Of a stretch of 64,000 nt of DNA, positions 26,206 to 36,214 are shown piece by piece. The stretch's first letter is position 1, and each line of letters opens with the position of its first letter. Made by a program: the position numbers and the translations under genes. The stretch comes from Halovibrio variabilis (GTDB taxonomy: Bacteria; Pseudomonadota; Gammaproteobacteria; Pseudomonadales; Halomonadaceae): contig NZ_BJXV01000011.1 in the NCBI RefSeq assembly GCF_007991175.1, forward strand, positions 1 through 64,000. The letters run 5' to 3'. The notes under the pieces were generated by a model. It had not been told where the DNA came from. It saw only the letters and a program-made list of their open reading frames with translations, and searched no databases.

Positions 26206-27111
26206 CTACCTATGCGACCCTTTCCCGGGAGGCCATATAAAGCTTTCTGGAAACGACTGTGGATCTAAAGGGCCAGGTTCTGTTTCAGGCACACAATACT
26301 GTAATGCCTTTACCATGCGCTCCAACGCTTTAGCGCCATGGGTCTTTTGCGTTACTTTTTCCCACCAATCTTGATGAACTGCTTTCACCTTCACCGGCAC
26401 GGTTGGCAAGCCTAAGTATTGCGCCATCGCAAGGCGATGTAGGCCTCGATTTATTTTTATCAAACGGCCATCCCTACTCACTGCAACACCTAATTCATCT
26501 TTCCCTTTCTGCTGATCAAACCCGTTAAGGGCCATGTCATCCATAAAGTTCAGGTAAACACGCAGGTAAATAAGGATTCGTTCTTCAGTATCCAGCAAAA
26601 GGCCCTGCTGGTGGGAGGACCACGGCTGACCGCTATCGACTCGCGCTTTAAGGCCACGAAACGTATCGCTGACGGTTAAATCATCGCGATGTATATCAAT
26701 ATCGCTGATAAAACGATAGCGCGAGCCATAGCGCAGATCTTCTCGTCGCAGGTCCCAATCGCCGTTCCAAATAAACGCCGATGATGAAGGCCGTCGACGT
26801 TTAGGAAGTTCACGCCAATCACGGATGTGCACCAGTTCACGTGGATTCACATGAAGTATTAGCCGTGTATCCAGTTGCTGTTCAACGACGCGGCGGGGTA
26901 AACCCAACTGCTTGACCCAGGTGCTCCCAAGCAACTCATGCTTCCACAGTTTGAAAATCATACGCTCAAGAGGGACGCCTATCACCATTTGAAAGCCATC
27001 ACGCACAGCCGCCTGGAGACGAGCACGCTGCACCGGCCAGTACATTCGGGCGTCAGCCAGTGGAGAAAAAGCCGGATCTCCGCCGGGTGGTATCGGCAAT
27101 CGACGTTGCAT
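26206..27111 (-). CDS. unknown protein with ParB/sulfiredoxin-fold-like motif in the LPS cluster
   Basis: A 301-residue protein of no named family I can assign. The C-terminal segment VSRDGRLIKINRGLHRLAMA followed by QYLGLPTVPVKVKAVH resembles the ParB/sulfiredoxin nucleotide-binding pattern (G-x-H-R-x-x-x-A ... LG ... IPV). A mid-region FIWNGDWDLRREDLRYGSR recalls proteins found in polysaccharide clusters. No signal peptide or membrane helix is evident. The start is uncertain: ATG 27111 (weak GAGA site) or TTG 27150. It converges on kdkA (1 base apart) and lies downstream of the GT4 gene. ParB-fold enzymes include CTPases and small-molecule kinases; which applies here is unknown. Confidence 0.6.
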   Translation of the reverse strand: MQRRLPIPPGGDPAFSPLADARMYWPVQRARLQAAVRDGFQMVIGVPLERMIFKLWKHELLGSTWVKQLGLPRRVVEQQLDTRLILHVNPRELVHIRDWRELPKRRRPSSSAFIWNGDWDLRREDLRYGSRYRFISDIDIHRDDLTVSDTFRGLKARVDSGQPWSSHQQGLLLDTEERILIYLRVYLNFMDDMALNGFDQQKGKDELGVAVSRDGRLIKINRGLHRLAMAQYLGLPTVPVKVKAVHQDWWEKVTQKTHGAKALERMVKALQYCVPETEPGPLDPQSFPESFIWPPGKGSHR

Positions 27112-27309
27112 AAGATTCTCAGTAAGGAGCAGGGTAATTCTGCTATCCAAAATAGTAACCCACGATCATAACGGAGCAACATCCGCTGGTTCCAAAACGC
27201 TAGTGGAACGGCTTGTCAATAATAGAACTGATGGGTGTTGCTGCAGCAGGCAGGGTTCTATGATTAAGTGCTTGTACCAAGCGGCGACAGTGGTGCCGGA
27301 TCATCAGGC

Positions 27310-28428
27310 TTATACAGAAGCACTGTAAATATCAGTTAAGCGCTTCACATGCTGTTTGTTACTAAACTGCTGCTCAACACGCCGTCTGGCAGCATGCCCC
27401 ATGATTTGGCGCTTGGGCGCATCGCGTATCATCGTCGTTATCGCCTCTCGCCATGCGCTAATGTCGTGAGGATCCACAAGGAGACCTGACGCACTGTCGA
27501 CTAGCTCCGGTAACGACCCCGTGTTAGAGCCAATAATGGGCATTCCACACGCCATCGCCTCAATAATTGTCAGACCAAACGCTTCGTTTTTCGAAGGAAT
27601 ACACACTATATCGAGCGCAGGCAGAATCTCAGTAAGGTCGTTGCGATGTCCCAGAAAGGTAATCTTATTCGCTAATGGTGATCCCGCTATTAATGTTTGC
27701 AGGCTCTCATAAAAACTATCTACCCCCCCAGACGAGGAGTCTGTACCGCCAATGGAAATCGCGTGAAAATTGAGCTGGGGGTCAAGTTCAAGTAGCGCCT
27801 TTACCCAGACATCTTGTCCTTTGCCGGGGGTTACGCGCCCTGGCAACCCAATCAGAGTAGCATCAGCAGGAATGCCTAACGCTTCGCGTTTAGCGCAGGT
27901 GATTTTTCCATCGTTGCAAGGCCGGTACTTATTGATATCAACCCCATGAGGTAAGCAAATAATATGTTGGCTAGGTACCGGTAAGTTCCTAACATTCCGA
28001 CGGTATGTTGCCTGACTAATGGATATCACGCGATCTATCTGTGCATAGGCAAGGCGATGATAAGGGCCCTTTTTAGGACGTTGCCCGCCCACATGATCAG
28101 TATAAAAGACTTTTAATCCTGGTATCAAAAACGCTAAAAGAGTGGTTAACCTTAAGTCACTCGACTTATGGCAATGAATTATATTAATGTTCTCTTTAAT
28201 CAACCAACGGCGAACACTCAATATGTTAGCAACGGCATAGAAATTGCTTTTAAACGCTTTGTAAGGAACGTTATTGCGCTGCATGTACTCTTCGACTTTG
28301 GACTTCTGAAGGCAAATGCCGATGGTATCCCAGCCATCCTCCTTAAGGTCTTCAATAATGCGGTCAATATATAGCTCCATTCCTCCCTTGCCATCGGATA
28401 GACAGAGTTGAAGTACTTTCTTCGCCAT
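27310..28428 (-). CDS. family 4 glycosyltransferase
   Basis: GT-B fold GT4 retaining glycosyltransferase, 372 residues, cytoplasmic. The start MAKKVLQLCLSDGKGGMELY has the acceptor-side Gly-rich loop. The C-terminal domain carries IGLPGRVTPGKGQDVWVKAL and the donor-binding IPSKNEAFGLTIIEAMACGMPIIG, with the E-x7-E pair. The TAGGA site precedes ATG 28428. The sugar donor and acceptor cannot be told; a core hexose or heptose transfer is likely given the surrounding LPS genes. It diverges from the GT9 gene at 28513. A 198-bp gap follows its downstream neighbour's start, in which I see nothing firm. Confidence 0.88.
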   Translation of the reverse strand: MAKKVLQLCLSDGKGGMELYIDRIIEDLKEDGWDTIGICLQKSKVEEYMQRNNVPYKAFKSNFYAVANILSVRRWLIKENINIIHCHKSSDLRLTTLLAFLIPGLKVFYTDHVGGQRPKKGPYHRLAYAQIDRVISISQATYRRNVRNLPVPSQHIICLPHGVDINKYRPCNDGKITCAKREALGIPADATLIGLPGRVTPGKGQDVWVKALLELDPQLNFHAISIGGTDSSSGGVDSFYESLQTLIAGSPLANKITFLGHRNDLTEILPALDIVCIPSKNEAFGLTIIEAMACGMPIIGSNTGSLPELVDSASGLLVDPHDISAWREAITTMIRDAPKRQIMGHAARRRVEQQFSNKQHVKRLTDIYSASV

Positions 28429-28512
28429 TTTCCTACCTACTCAGCCACTTACGGTTAAACAAACCATGCAATTTCTTGTAGTATACAGTCTGTTTTTAAT
28501 GGGGTCTAAGCC

Positions 28513-29553
28513 ATGGCACAAAAACTGCTTGTCGTCCGTAACGACAAAATTGGTGATTTTATGCTGGCATGGCCAGCGCTGGCCTGTTTGAAAAAAGCAT
28601 CGCCGACACCCCACGTTACCGTGCTGGTACCGGCCTATACTGTCTCCCTGGCCAAATCTTGCCCTTGGGTGGATGAGGTGATCATTGATCCAGGCGACTC
28701 CACAGACCAAGCGGCTAGGCAAGAGCTTCTCCGCGAAGTGAAAATCGCGCGATTTGACGCGCTGCTGACGCTATTCTCAACGCCGCGTATTGGCTGGTTA
28801 GGTTGGCGAGCTGGCATCCCTCTACGCGTAGCGCCAGCCACCAAGTGGGCCCAAATATTCTATAATGTAAAGGTAAGCCAACGCCGCTCCCATTCGGCAA
28901 AACCCGAGTATCAGTACAATGTTGACTTAGCCTGCGAGCTGATAAGTCAGCTCTCTTTGACACTATCCGCATTGCCATCTCCGCCCTTCTGGCCGCTAAG
29001 CGATCGTCATCGCCGACAGCAATATCTGGCGCTCAAAGAAACTAGCCGGACGGCAGGTAAGCGTATCGTGGTGGTTCACCCAGGCAGCGGCGGCTCAGCC
29101 GTCAACTTATCGATTGAGCAATACGCAGCACTTATCACGCAGATCCAACAGCAGCTATGCGACATGCCTGTTAGCTGGCTAGTTAGCGCTGGTCCCAGTG
29201 AACAATCCTATGCTCAAGTGCTGATTGATCAGCTCGCTAAGGCGGGGGTATTGGCTGATCATTTTCCAGCCAGCGAGAGCGTAGCGGGTTTTGCCCTTCA
29301 GCTTGCTGGCGCGGATATGTTGATTGCAGGCTCTACTGGCCCGCTGCATATTGCAGGCTGTTTAAATATTGCCACAGCGGGCTTTTACCCTGCCAAGCGT
29401 TCGGCTACGCCCCTTCGCTGGCAAACCTGCAATAGCGACACAATGCGCTTGGCGTTTAGTCCGCCGGCCAATGCTCAAGCGCAAAATATGGCGGCCATAG
29501 ATATTACTTCAGCTGCCAACGATATTGCCTTGTTTTTAACTTCTGAATTTTAA
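28513..29553 (+). CDS. GT9 heptosyltransferase-family protein
   Basis: A 346-residue GT9 protein. LLVVRNDKIGDFMLAWPAL is the N-terminal donor/acceptor loop with the catalytic Asp, VVVHPGSGGSAVNLS the start of the C-terminal domain, and AGSTGPLHIAGCL the ADP-heptose site. The KxGD phrase distinguishes it from the OpsX-like and WaaF proteins also in this window, so three GT9 enzymes are present. It could add a third heptose (WaaQ-like role); this is inference. It is followed after 9 bases by a GT2 gene on the same strand. Confidence 0.85.
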   Translation: MAQKLLVVRNDKIGDFMLAWPALACLKKASPTPHVTVLVPAYTVSLAKSCPWVDEVIIDPGDSTDQAARQELLREVKIARFDALLTLFSTPRIGWLGWRAGIPLRVAPATKWAQIFYNVKVSQRRSHSAKPEYQYNVDLACELISQLSLTLSALPSPPFWPLSDRHRRQQYLALKETSRTAGKRIVVVHPGSGGSAVNLSIEQYAALITQIQQQLCDMPVSWLVSAGPSEQSYAQVLIDQLAKAGVLADHFPASESVAGFALQLAGADMLIAGSTGPLHIAGCLNIATAGFYPAKRSATPLRWQTCNSDTMRLAFSPPANAQAQNMAAIDITSAANDIALFLTSEF

Positions 29554-29562
29554 GGGAACATC

Positions 29563-30327
29563 ATGAAATCAATGACTGGCATTGTCATCACTTTAAATGA
29601 AGCTGATAACATTGGCGATTGTCTAGACTCGCTAAAACAAGTATGTGATGAACTAATCGTTGTAGATTCCGGCAGTGCTGATAGCACTGTAAAAATTGCT
29701 GAAAGCTATGGTGCGCAAGTCATTCATCAAACATACCTTGGAGATGGGCCACAGAAAGCGTTTGGCGTACCTTATGCGAAAAATGACTGGATTCTTGCCT
29801 TAGATGCCGACGAGCGGTTAGATAATGATGCTATTCTAGCTATTAAAAATATTGAACTCGATGATCCTACCATCGCCTATAGTTTTAACCGTAAGAACTA
29901 TGTGGGAGACCATTGGATCAAAGCTGCTGGGTTTTATCCAGATAGCGTTGTTAGGCTATATAATAGGAAAACGTCTAGGTATCTAGATAAAAAAGCCCAC
30001 TCATCTGTTTCATCGCCCACTGTTCGACATACAAAAACACATCTTAGACACCTAACGTATAGAGATCTATCTAATTGGGTTTCACGCATTAATACATTGT
30101 CAACCCGAGATGCTTGGGCAATGAAAGAGAGTGGTAAAAAATCATCTTCTATTAGCCCCATAGTTCATGGTACTAATGCATTAATACGAAAATTAATTTT
30201 TAAAGGTGGTATTTTCCAAGGTAGTGATGGAGTTTTAGTTGCCGTCACCACTGCTTTTCACGCTTACATAAAATACGCAAAGCTTAATGAACTTAATATA
30301 AAAGACAAAAACACAACCAATAAATAA
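29563..30327 (+). CDS. GT2 glycosyltransferase, LgtF/WaaE-like
   Basis: A 254-residue inverting GT-A enzyme: GIVITLNEADNIGDCLDSL at the start, VVDSGSADST with the first Asp, and ILALDADERL containing the metal-binding DxD-type motif. Relatives such as Haemophilus LgtF and Klebsiella WaaE add beta-1,4-glucose to heptose I, which would fit beside opsX-like and waaF. The gene is clearly more AT-rich than its neighbours, particularly in its 3' half and the following 180 bases, suggesting a separate origin or horizontal exchange. An AAGGGAA site precedes ATG 29563. Confidence 0.85.
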   Translation: MKSMTGIVITLNEADNIGDCLDSLKQVCDELIVVDSGSADSTVKIAESYGAQVIHQTYLGDGPQKAFGVPYAKNDWILALDADERLDNDAILAIKNIELDDPTIAYSFNRKNYVGDHWIKAAGFYPDSVVRLYNRKTSRYLDKKAHSSVSSPTVRHTKTHLRHLTYRDLSNWVSRINTLSTRDAWAMKESGKKSSSISPIVHGTNALIRKLIFKGGIFQGSDGVLVAVTTAFHAYIKYAKLNELNIKDKNTTNK

Positions 30328-30507
30328 ATCAAACAACTACCCAAAGTTATATGCCTCTTTCACTAACACCCTATTCAGAAAAATTTAGGAAACTATATCA
30401 ACAACTAACATAAGCTATTCGCCATATAGGCATCGCCTAGGCTGGTTAAATCTTTTTCCACCTATCAAATAATACCATGGTAATATCAATAAATTTAAGT
30501 AAGCCTA

Positions 30508-31308
30508 ATGAATAAAATTCTTATTGTCGCCACAAGCCGGTTAATAAAACTTAGTGCCAATATTGCCAAGATGCTCAGCTACCCATTCCACTGGGCTTTT
30601 GCCAATAAACGTTTTACGCTTCCGGAGCAAGCAGCACCGCTGCTCAATCGCGCTAACCCTAGCTGCATCCCACAGATTATCTGGCAAACCAACTTCACCA
30701 ATAGAGTGACTCTCCCGGTATACCTTAACTACCTGTTCAACCGGTTAATGGCTCCAAGCTTCGAGTATCGATTCATGATTACTGAGGCGCGCTGCGACTT
30801 CATTGCCGAACACTACCCAGAGATCCTTCCTCACTATGAGCGTCTGCAAATTGGAGCGGCTCAGGCCGACCTCTGGCGACTGTTGGTACTTCATAAGTTT
30901 GGCGGCGTCTATCTTGATATTGATGCCCACCAAATTTGGCCACTAAGCCGGGTGCTAGGTAGAGAACATCAGGAGCTCTACGTGACCACGCGGCGCGGCG
31001 AACTCAGTAACTATTTTATTGCCAGCAAACCCAGCAACCCCAACCTGCCGCGTCTAATCGAACAAGTAGTAGTCAATATTAAAGAGAACACACTGCGCAA
31101 CGTATTTTATATTACTGGGCCAGGGGTTTTCATCGATCTTTTAGATCCAAGCAAAGTCCCTACTGTCTCCTATCGCCATGCGGTCCACCAGGGCAGCTTT
31201 ACTAACGAATACTTCCAGTACATCGATAAGCCACAGGGCAAGTGGAACAAAGAACAACGTCACACCTTGGTTATACTCCCAGAGCAGGAAGATACCACCC
31301 ATTTATAA
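30508..31308 (+). CDS. GT32-like glycosyltransferase with DXD motif
   Basis: A 266-residue protein with the Och1/capsular-sugar transferase pattern. PQIIWQTNFTN is the start motif, and GAAQADLWRLLVLHKFGGVYLDIDA holds the conserved Asp and the DxD metal site near residue 145. Later GPGVFIDLL and YFQYIDKPQGKW complete the domain. The donor and acceptor are unknown; a terminal core sugar is plausible. It lies after the AT-rich GT2 gene with 180 bases of AT-rich DNA in between, in which I see no promoter I trust. GC is nearer the genome average than the preceding gene. Confidence 0.8.
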   Translation: MNKILIVATSRLIKLSANIAKMLSYPFHWAFANKRFTLPEQAAPLLNRANPSCIPQIIWQTNFTNRVTLPVYLNYLFNRLMAPSFEYRFMITEARCDFIAEHYPEILPHYERLQIGAAQADLWRLLVLHKFGGVYLDIDAHQIWPLSRVLGREHQELYVTTRRGELSNYFIASKPSNPNLPRLIEQVVVNIKENTLRNVFYITGPGVFIDLLDPSKVPTVSYRHAVHQGSFTNEYFQYIDKPQGKWNKEQRHTLVILPEQEDTTHL

Positions 31309-31509
31309 AGCTCTTCATAGCCAACGATACAATGGCACCAAGGGAATAACATTGTCGGGATAGTTACTCAACGAATAGACAGCTCAAATTTAGCATGTTT
31401 CTTTTCCATCATTACTTGGCTTCAAAAGCACTATATACTCTTACATTACATAAGCATTGAGCATCAAAATTTAGCTTCGACTTTGAATCGCCCTACTTAC
31501 CAGGATCCT

Positions 31510-33162
31510 ATGTCTAAGTTTATATACGGGCACCTGCCCGCCCGAATAGCGCTTACCATAATCGGCCTCAGCCTTGGCTATACCATTACGGTCGTAACCC
31601 GCCTGCCGTGGTGGACGCTATTTTTACTCGCCGCCGTCTGGGTGGCTGTTGGGCTCAAGCTGCGCTGGGGCCGCCCTATTAATGCGCGTTACCGTAAAAT
31701 GTGGCCATGGTCGCTAGTCCCATTGAGTCTTTTGGGCATTTACGTTTACTTGGCCGACAGCTTCGGGATTGTCGAACTCGGCTCGATATTTTTCCACCTG
31801 CAGGCGGGCATGGCCGAGCACGGCGGACCGGGGAAATTAATCATCGCCGCCCTTTATACAGCCATCATGATCGCTGTCCTGGCGTCGGTCACGTGGTTAA
31901 CACGTCATGACCAGCGCTGGCGACTTGCCGAACGGTTTTTCGCTATCGTCTTACTCGCTTGCAATCCATTGCTGTATGGCTTGGGCCTGCGCAGCGCAGC
32001 GATTGTCACGGATGATGGGGCCTGGCTGGATCGGCGTTATGTGTCGCCACCGACTAATGAGCCTCACGATGCGCCCAATCTGCTTGTCTTGTACTTAGAG
32101 AGTATCGAGCGCACTTACGCCAATGAGCAGTTTGGTGATGTTTACGCAGACCTCAACGCGCTTGGTGAGCGTGGCGCGGTGTTCGAGGGCGTGCGCCAGA
32201 TGGACAATACCGGTTGGACAATGGCGGGAATGATCGCCAGCCAGTGCGGCGTCCCTTTGATGCCAGCCGGTCTTCTCCACGATACGCAGTTTGAGCCTCT
32301 GTCTAAGGTAGTCCCAGGCGTTGACTGTCTGGGCGATATATTGGCTGCGCAAGGCTATCGGCTTAGTTACCTAGGCGGTGCCAGCACGCAGTTTGCAGGC
32401 AAGGGGCTATTCTATCGAGGCCACGGGTTCGATACGGTAAAAGGACGCGAAGAGTTAGTACCTCTGTTGGAAGACCCTGAGTATGTGAATAGCTGGGGTC
32501 TGTATGACGACACGCTTTATGACATCACCGTCGACGAAATACGCCGCCTCGACCAAGCCGATAACGGACCATGGGGAGTGGTGAACCTTAATCTTACAGG
32601 CCATGCGCCCAATGGCTATCCTTCACAATCCTGCGCGGAGCATCAGGGCGAATTCGATGGCCAGAATATCCTTTACTCGGTGGAGTGCTCGGCGTGGCTG
32701 GCGCGTGATTTGGTTGAGCGTTTAGAAAAAGAGGGGCTCCTCGACAATACGTTAGTCGTGTTGCTCAGTGACCACCTGACGATGCGCGTGTCAGTTTGGG
32801 ATCAGTTGACGGCCATGGAAAGAGATAACACGCTGATTATGCTGGGTGAAGGGATTGAACCACAGCGTATCCGCCGTGATGCTACGATGCTGGATGTCTT
32901 TCCTACCCTGTTGGACGCGCTAGGCTTTCGCCTCGAAGAGCAGCGTGCCGGCCTGGGCACTTCTCTATTCAGCGATAAGCGCACGCTGGTAGAGAAGCAC
33001 GGCATAGAGGTGCTCAACGAGCGCTTAAGGGAGGAGACAGCGCTCCAGCACCGGCTTTGGGAGGGAATTTCCCCCCGACGCCGTAGTGCCCAGGACTCTC
33101 CTCAAGAGCAAATCCTAGAGACACCTGCGGATATCGCCGATGAAGTTGAACTCATCCGTTAG
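31510..33162 (+). CDS. OpgB-like phosphoglycerol/phosphoethanolamine transferase
   Basis: A 550-residue alkaline-phosphatase-superfamily protein. Three to four N-terminal membrane helices (about residues 10-150) are followed by a periplasmic sulfatase-like domain. The domain shows LLVLYLESIERTYAN (first metal Glu), DNTGWTMAGMIASQCGVPL with the probable catalytic Thr, LNLTGHAPNG and VVLLSDHLTM (metal Asp-His). These phrases resemble E. coli OpgB (phosphoglycerol transferase I), which decorates osmoregulated periplasmic glucans; the length is shorter than the 763 residues of OpgB. In this LPS cluster a core or glucan substrate is equally possible. Start ATG 31510 (AGGA upstream) is preferred over a TTG nine codons earlier. 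Confidence 0.8.
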   Translation: MSKFIYGHLPARIALTIIGLSLGYTITVVTRLPWWTLFLLAAVWVAVGLKLRWGRPINARYRKMWPWSLVPLSLLGIYVYLADSFGIVELGSIFFHLQAGMAEHGGPGKLIIAALYTAIMIAVLASVTWLTRHDQRWRLAERFFAIVLLACNPLLYGLGLRSAAIVTDDGAWLDRRYVSPPTNEPHDAPNLLVLYLESIERTYANEQFGDVYADLNALGERGAVFEGVRQMDNTGWTMAGMIASQCGVPLMPAGLLHDTQFEPLSKVVPGVDCLGDILAAQGYRLSYLGGASTQFAGKGLFYRGHGFDTVKGREELVPLLEDPEYVNSWGLYDDTLYDITVDEIRRLDQADNGPWGVVNLNLTGHAPNGYPSQSCAEHQGEFDGQNILYSVECSAWLARDLVERLEKEGLLDNTLVVLLSDHLTMRVSVWDQLTAMERDNTLIMLGEGIEPQRIRRDATMLDVFPTLLDALGFRLEEQRAGLGTSLFSDKRTLVEKHGIEVLNERLREETALQHRLWEGISPRRRSAQDSPQEQILETPADIADEVELIR

Positions 33163-34189
33163 CGATCACGCTCTGCTGGTCTGCGCGTAGGCGTTGATAA
33201 ACCTGATCGACACTGAGCTGATTAAGGCAATTGGTGTGCCCCAGTGGGCAGGTACGCTGAAAACAAGGCGAGCAGGAAAGCGCTAAATAATGAATCACCG
33301 CATTGTCGGTCAGCGGCGGCGTATACACCGGCGAAGAAGAGCCGTATAGCGCATGGACACGGACGTCTACCGCAGCGGCCACATGCATCAAGCCCGAGTC
33401 GTTAGTGACGACGTGTCGGCAATCTGCCAACAGGTCAACCGCGTCGGCCAACTGGGTTTTACCGCATAAGTTGTGGCCGTGGGCAAGCCCTTGAACAATC
33501 GCTTCCCCCGCCGGGTGATCCTTCACCCCACCTAAGATGCGCACCTCAAAGCCGTCTTGTACCAACCGCTTGGCTAACGCGTGAAAGTAGCTGATTGGCC
33601 ACTGCTTGGCAGGGCCATATTCGGCGCCGGGCATCATACCAATCGCCGGCCGCGATGAAAGCGAGTGGGTTAGGCGTAAATTAGTCAAATTATCGCGATC
33701 AATCTGTAGGCGCGGCTTAGGTAGCGCAAAATCGCCGCTAACCGCCTCTTCCAGAGGAAGCCCAAGCGACACAAACCGTTTTACCGTTTGATTGAGCACC
33801 TGTTTATCGAGTTTGCGGAGTTCCTTGAGAAGCCCGTAACGGTGCTCGCCGATAAAGCCAATGCGCTCGGGAATCCGCGCCATAAATGGCACCAGTGCCG
33901 CCTTCCAGGAACGCGGCAGCACAATCGCGCGATCAAAGCGCCCGCGCAGACGGCTGGCGAGTTCACGGCGGCTGGCCAAACCAAATTCACCGTGCCCCAC
34001 GGTCAGCGGCAACACCTCGTCCACCTCGGGCATGCGCGCTAAAATAGGCTGTGACCACGCCGGCGCGACCACTCCAATCGTCGCACCGGGCTGGCGGGCT
34101 TTTAAGGTCATAAACAGGCTTTGCGCCATGACCATATCGCCGACCCACGAGGGGCCAATCACCAGCAAGCGCTGAGCGGAGTTAACCAT
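33152..34189 (-). CDS. waaF: ADP-heptose:LPS heptosyltransferase II WaaF
   Basis: Adds the second L-glycero-D-manno-heptose to the inner core. The 345-residue GT9 protein has [19 protein letters not shown] at the start, [34 protein letters not shown] and the ADP-heptose pocket [13 protein letters not shown], all WaaF-like, followed by the Cys-rich [17 protein letters not shown] segment typical of WaaF. The gene overlaps hldD by 8 bases and converges with the OpgB-like gene with an 11-base overlap of coding ends. Confidence 0.95.
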   Translation of the reverse strand: MVNSAQRLLVIGPSWVGDMVMAQSLFMTLKARQPGATIGVVAPAWSQPILARMPEVDEVLPLTVGHGEFGLASRRELASRLRGRFDRAIVLPRSWKAALVPFMARIPERIGFIGEHRYGLLKELRKLDKQVLNQTVKRFVSLGLPLEEAVSGDFALPKPRLQIDRDNLTNLRLTHSLSSRPAIGMMPGAEYGPAKQWPISYFHALAKRLVQDGFEVRILGGVKDHPAGEAIVQGLAHGHNLCGKTQLADAVDLLADCRHVVTNDSGLMHVAAAVDVRVHALYGSSSPVYTPPLTDNAVIHYLALSCSPCFQRTCPLGHTNCLNQLSVDQVYQRLRADQQSVIANG

Positions 34190-35138
34190 TTAGCCACCCC
34201 AAGTAGGCCTTCACCCCTTGAGCGACCGTTTTAAATTCAATATCGCAGCCACTCGCGCGTAGGTTGCTAATGTCAGCGCGAGTATAGCTCTGGTAGCGCC
34301 CTTTCAGCTCTTCGGGGAAAGCAATGTAGTCGATCTTGCCTTCCCCGTAGAAATCGATCACGGCCTCGCCAATCGCTTTGAAGGGTTCCGCGCGGCCAGT
34401 ACCCAAGTTAAAAATACCGGATTGATCGGGATGGTCTAAAAACCATAGGTTCACATCCACCACATCGCCGACATAAACAAAGTCACGGCTTTGCATACCG
34501 GCATCAAAACCGTCATAGGCGCCAAACAGCTTGAGCGTTTCGCCGTTACGAATTTGCAGGTGGTTATGGTAGGCCACGCTGGCCATTTTGCCCTTATGCT
34601 GTTCACGGGGGCCATACACATTGAAATAGCGAAAGCCTACCACCTGAGTGGTTAACTCGTTCCAGCGCGCTCGCACGTGCTGATCAAACAGCAGTTTTGA
34701 ATAACCGTAAACATTGAGCGGCTTTTCGCACTCGGGCAGTTCTTTGAACACCTCGCTGCCGCCATAGGTGGCGGCTGACGACGCGTATAAGAAGGGAATC
34801 CCCTGCTGCTCGCAGTAATTTAGCAGCACTTTGGAGTACTCGAAGTTGTTTGCCATCATGTAGTGGCCATCCCACTCGGTGGTATCCGAGCAGGCGCCTT
34901 CGTGGAAAATGGCCTCTATGTTGGGCAGGTCGACGCTTTCACCGCGTAAAGCTGCTTTTATCCTGGCGAGAAAATCGTCCTTATCGAGATAGTCCGCCAG
35001 CGTGCAGTCGGCTAAATTGACGAATTTTGTACCATCGCGCAGGTCATCAACGACCATCACATCGTTGCGGCCGCGGGCGTTCAGTGCTTTGACTAAGTTG
35101 GCCCCAATAAAACCGGCACCGCCTGTTACCACAATCAT
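34182..35138 (-). CDS. hldD: ADP-glyceromanno-heptose 6-epimerase HldD
   Basis: SDR enzyme that converts ADP-D-glycero-D-manno-heptose to the L-glycero epimer, last step before heptosyltransferases. The 318-residue protein has [13 protein letters not shown] for NADP binding, [14 protein letters not shown], the Ser-Tyr-Lys centre (SSAATYGG and [11 protein letters not shown]) and the substrate segment [20 protein letters not shown] lies ahead of ATG 35138, an excellent site. It forms a hldD-waaF pair and completes the heptose pathway with hldE and gmhB in this window. Confidence 0.96.
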   Translation of the reverse strand: MIVVTGGAGFIGANLVKALNARGRNDVMVVDDLRDGTKFVNLADCTLADYLDKDDFLARIKAALRGESVDLPNIEAIFHEGACSDTTEWDGHYMMANNFEYSKVLLNYCEQQGIPFLYASSAATYGGSEVFKELPECEKPLNVYGYSKLLFDQHVRARWNELTTQVVGFRYFNVYGPREQHKGKMASVAYHNHLQIRNGETLKLFGAYDGFDAGMQSRDFVYVGDVVDVNLWFLDHPDQSGIFNLGTGRAEPFKAIGEAVIDFYGEGKIDYIAFPEELKGRYQSYTRADISNLRASGCDIEFKTVAQGVKAYLGWLNG

Positions 35139-35242
35139 ACTGTTCTCCTTACCAAAAGCGGCTCTGCTGGAGCCTGTCACCTAACTGCCTAGGATTGTAT
35201 ACTTGACGCCTTATGAATTCATGGCCAACGGTGCTTTCCGCG

Positions 35243-36214
35243 ATGAGTGTCTCGACAAACCAATCGACACCCGATGTGTCGACCTTTCAAGGCTTGATCC
35301 TTGCTCTGCAGCAGTACTGGGCAGAACAGGGTTGCGTCATCCTTCAGCCGCTCGATATGGAAGTCGGCGCAGGCACCTTCCACCCCGCTACTTTCCTTCG
35401 GGCTATTGGCCCCGAAACCTGGAACGCTGCTTACGTGCAGCCCTCAAGGCGCCCAACTGATGGCCGCTACGGCGAGAACCCTAACCGCCTTCAGCACTAC
35501 TACCAGTTCCAGGTAGTCATGAAGCCATCGCCGAGTAACCTGCAGGAACTTTATCTTGGCTCACTTAAACGGCTTGGCCTCGACCCGTTGATTCACGACG
35601 TGCGTTTCGTCGAGGATAACTGGGAATCGCCAACCCTCGGCGCCTGGGGCCTTGGCTGGGAAATCTGGCTAAACGGTATGGAAGTGACCCAGTTTACCTA
35701 CTTTCAGCAGGCCGGGGGCATTGAATGCTACCCGGTCACCGGCGAACTCACCTACGGGCTTGAGCGCATTGCCATGTACCTGCAGGACGTCGATAGCGTT
35801 TATGACCTTATCTGGGCGGTTGCGCCGGATGGCAGCAAAGTCACCTACGGCGATGTTTACCTGCAAAATGAGCGCGAGCAGTCAGCGTATAATTTTGAGC
35901 ATGCGGATGTCGATCAACTGTTTGCGGCTTTTGACCATCAGGAAAAAGAGTGCGGCAAACTGCTGGCCGCCAGCTTGGCGCTGCCAGCCTATGAGCAGGT
36001 ACTTAAAGCATCGCACACGTTCAATCTGTTAGACGCCCGTCACGCTATTTCGGTCACCGAGCGGCAGCGCTTTATCCTGCGCGTGCGCACCATGGCACGC
36101 GACGTCGCCACCGCCTACTATGAATCGCGTAAGGCCGAGGGTTTCCCCATGGCGCCTGAAACACTTCGCCGCGAACTGTTACAAGAGCTACTCGCTGAAC
36201 AGGGAGACACCTAA
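35243..36214 (+). CDS. glyQ: glycyl-tRNA synthetase alpha subunit
   Basis: Class II aminoacyl-tRNA synthetase catalytic subunit of the bacterial alpha2beta2 type. The 323-residue protein shows [18 protein letters not shown] at the start, the catalytic blocks [33 protein letters not shown] and [14 protein letters not shown]. Start ATG 35243 (Ser-Val-Ser) matches the family; ATG 35213 would add 10 residues. No strong ribosome-binding site precedes either. glyS begins immediately after its stop. glyQS next to gmhB and gyrB also matches the Pseudomonas order near the origin. Confidence 0.97.
   Translation: MSVSTNQSTPDVSTFQGLILALQQYWAEQGCVILQPLDMEVGAGTFHPATFLRAIGPETWNAAYVQPSRRPTDGRYGENPNRLQHYYQFQVVMKPSPSNLQELYLGSLKRLGLDPLIHDVRFVEDNWESPTLGAWGLGWEIWLNGMEVTQFTYFQQAGGIECYPVTGELTYGLERIAMYLQDVDSVYDLIWAVAPDGSKVTYGDVYLQNEREQSAYNFEHADVDQLFAAFDHQEKECGKLLAASLALPAYEQVLKASHTFNLLDARHAISVTERQRFILRVRTMARDVATAYYESRKAEGFPMAPETLRRELLQELLAEQGDT

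Noticed and set aside
27112..27309. Possible JUMPstart/ops element near the glycosyltransferases
   Set aside because: No match to the GGCGGTAG core in this gap on either strand.
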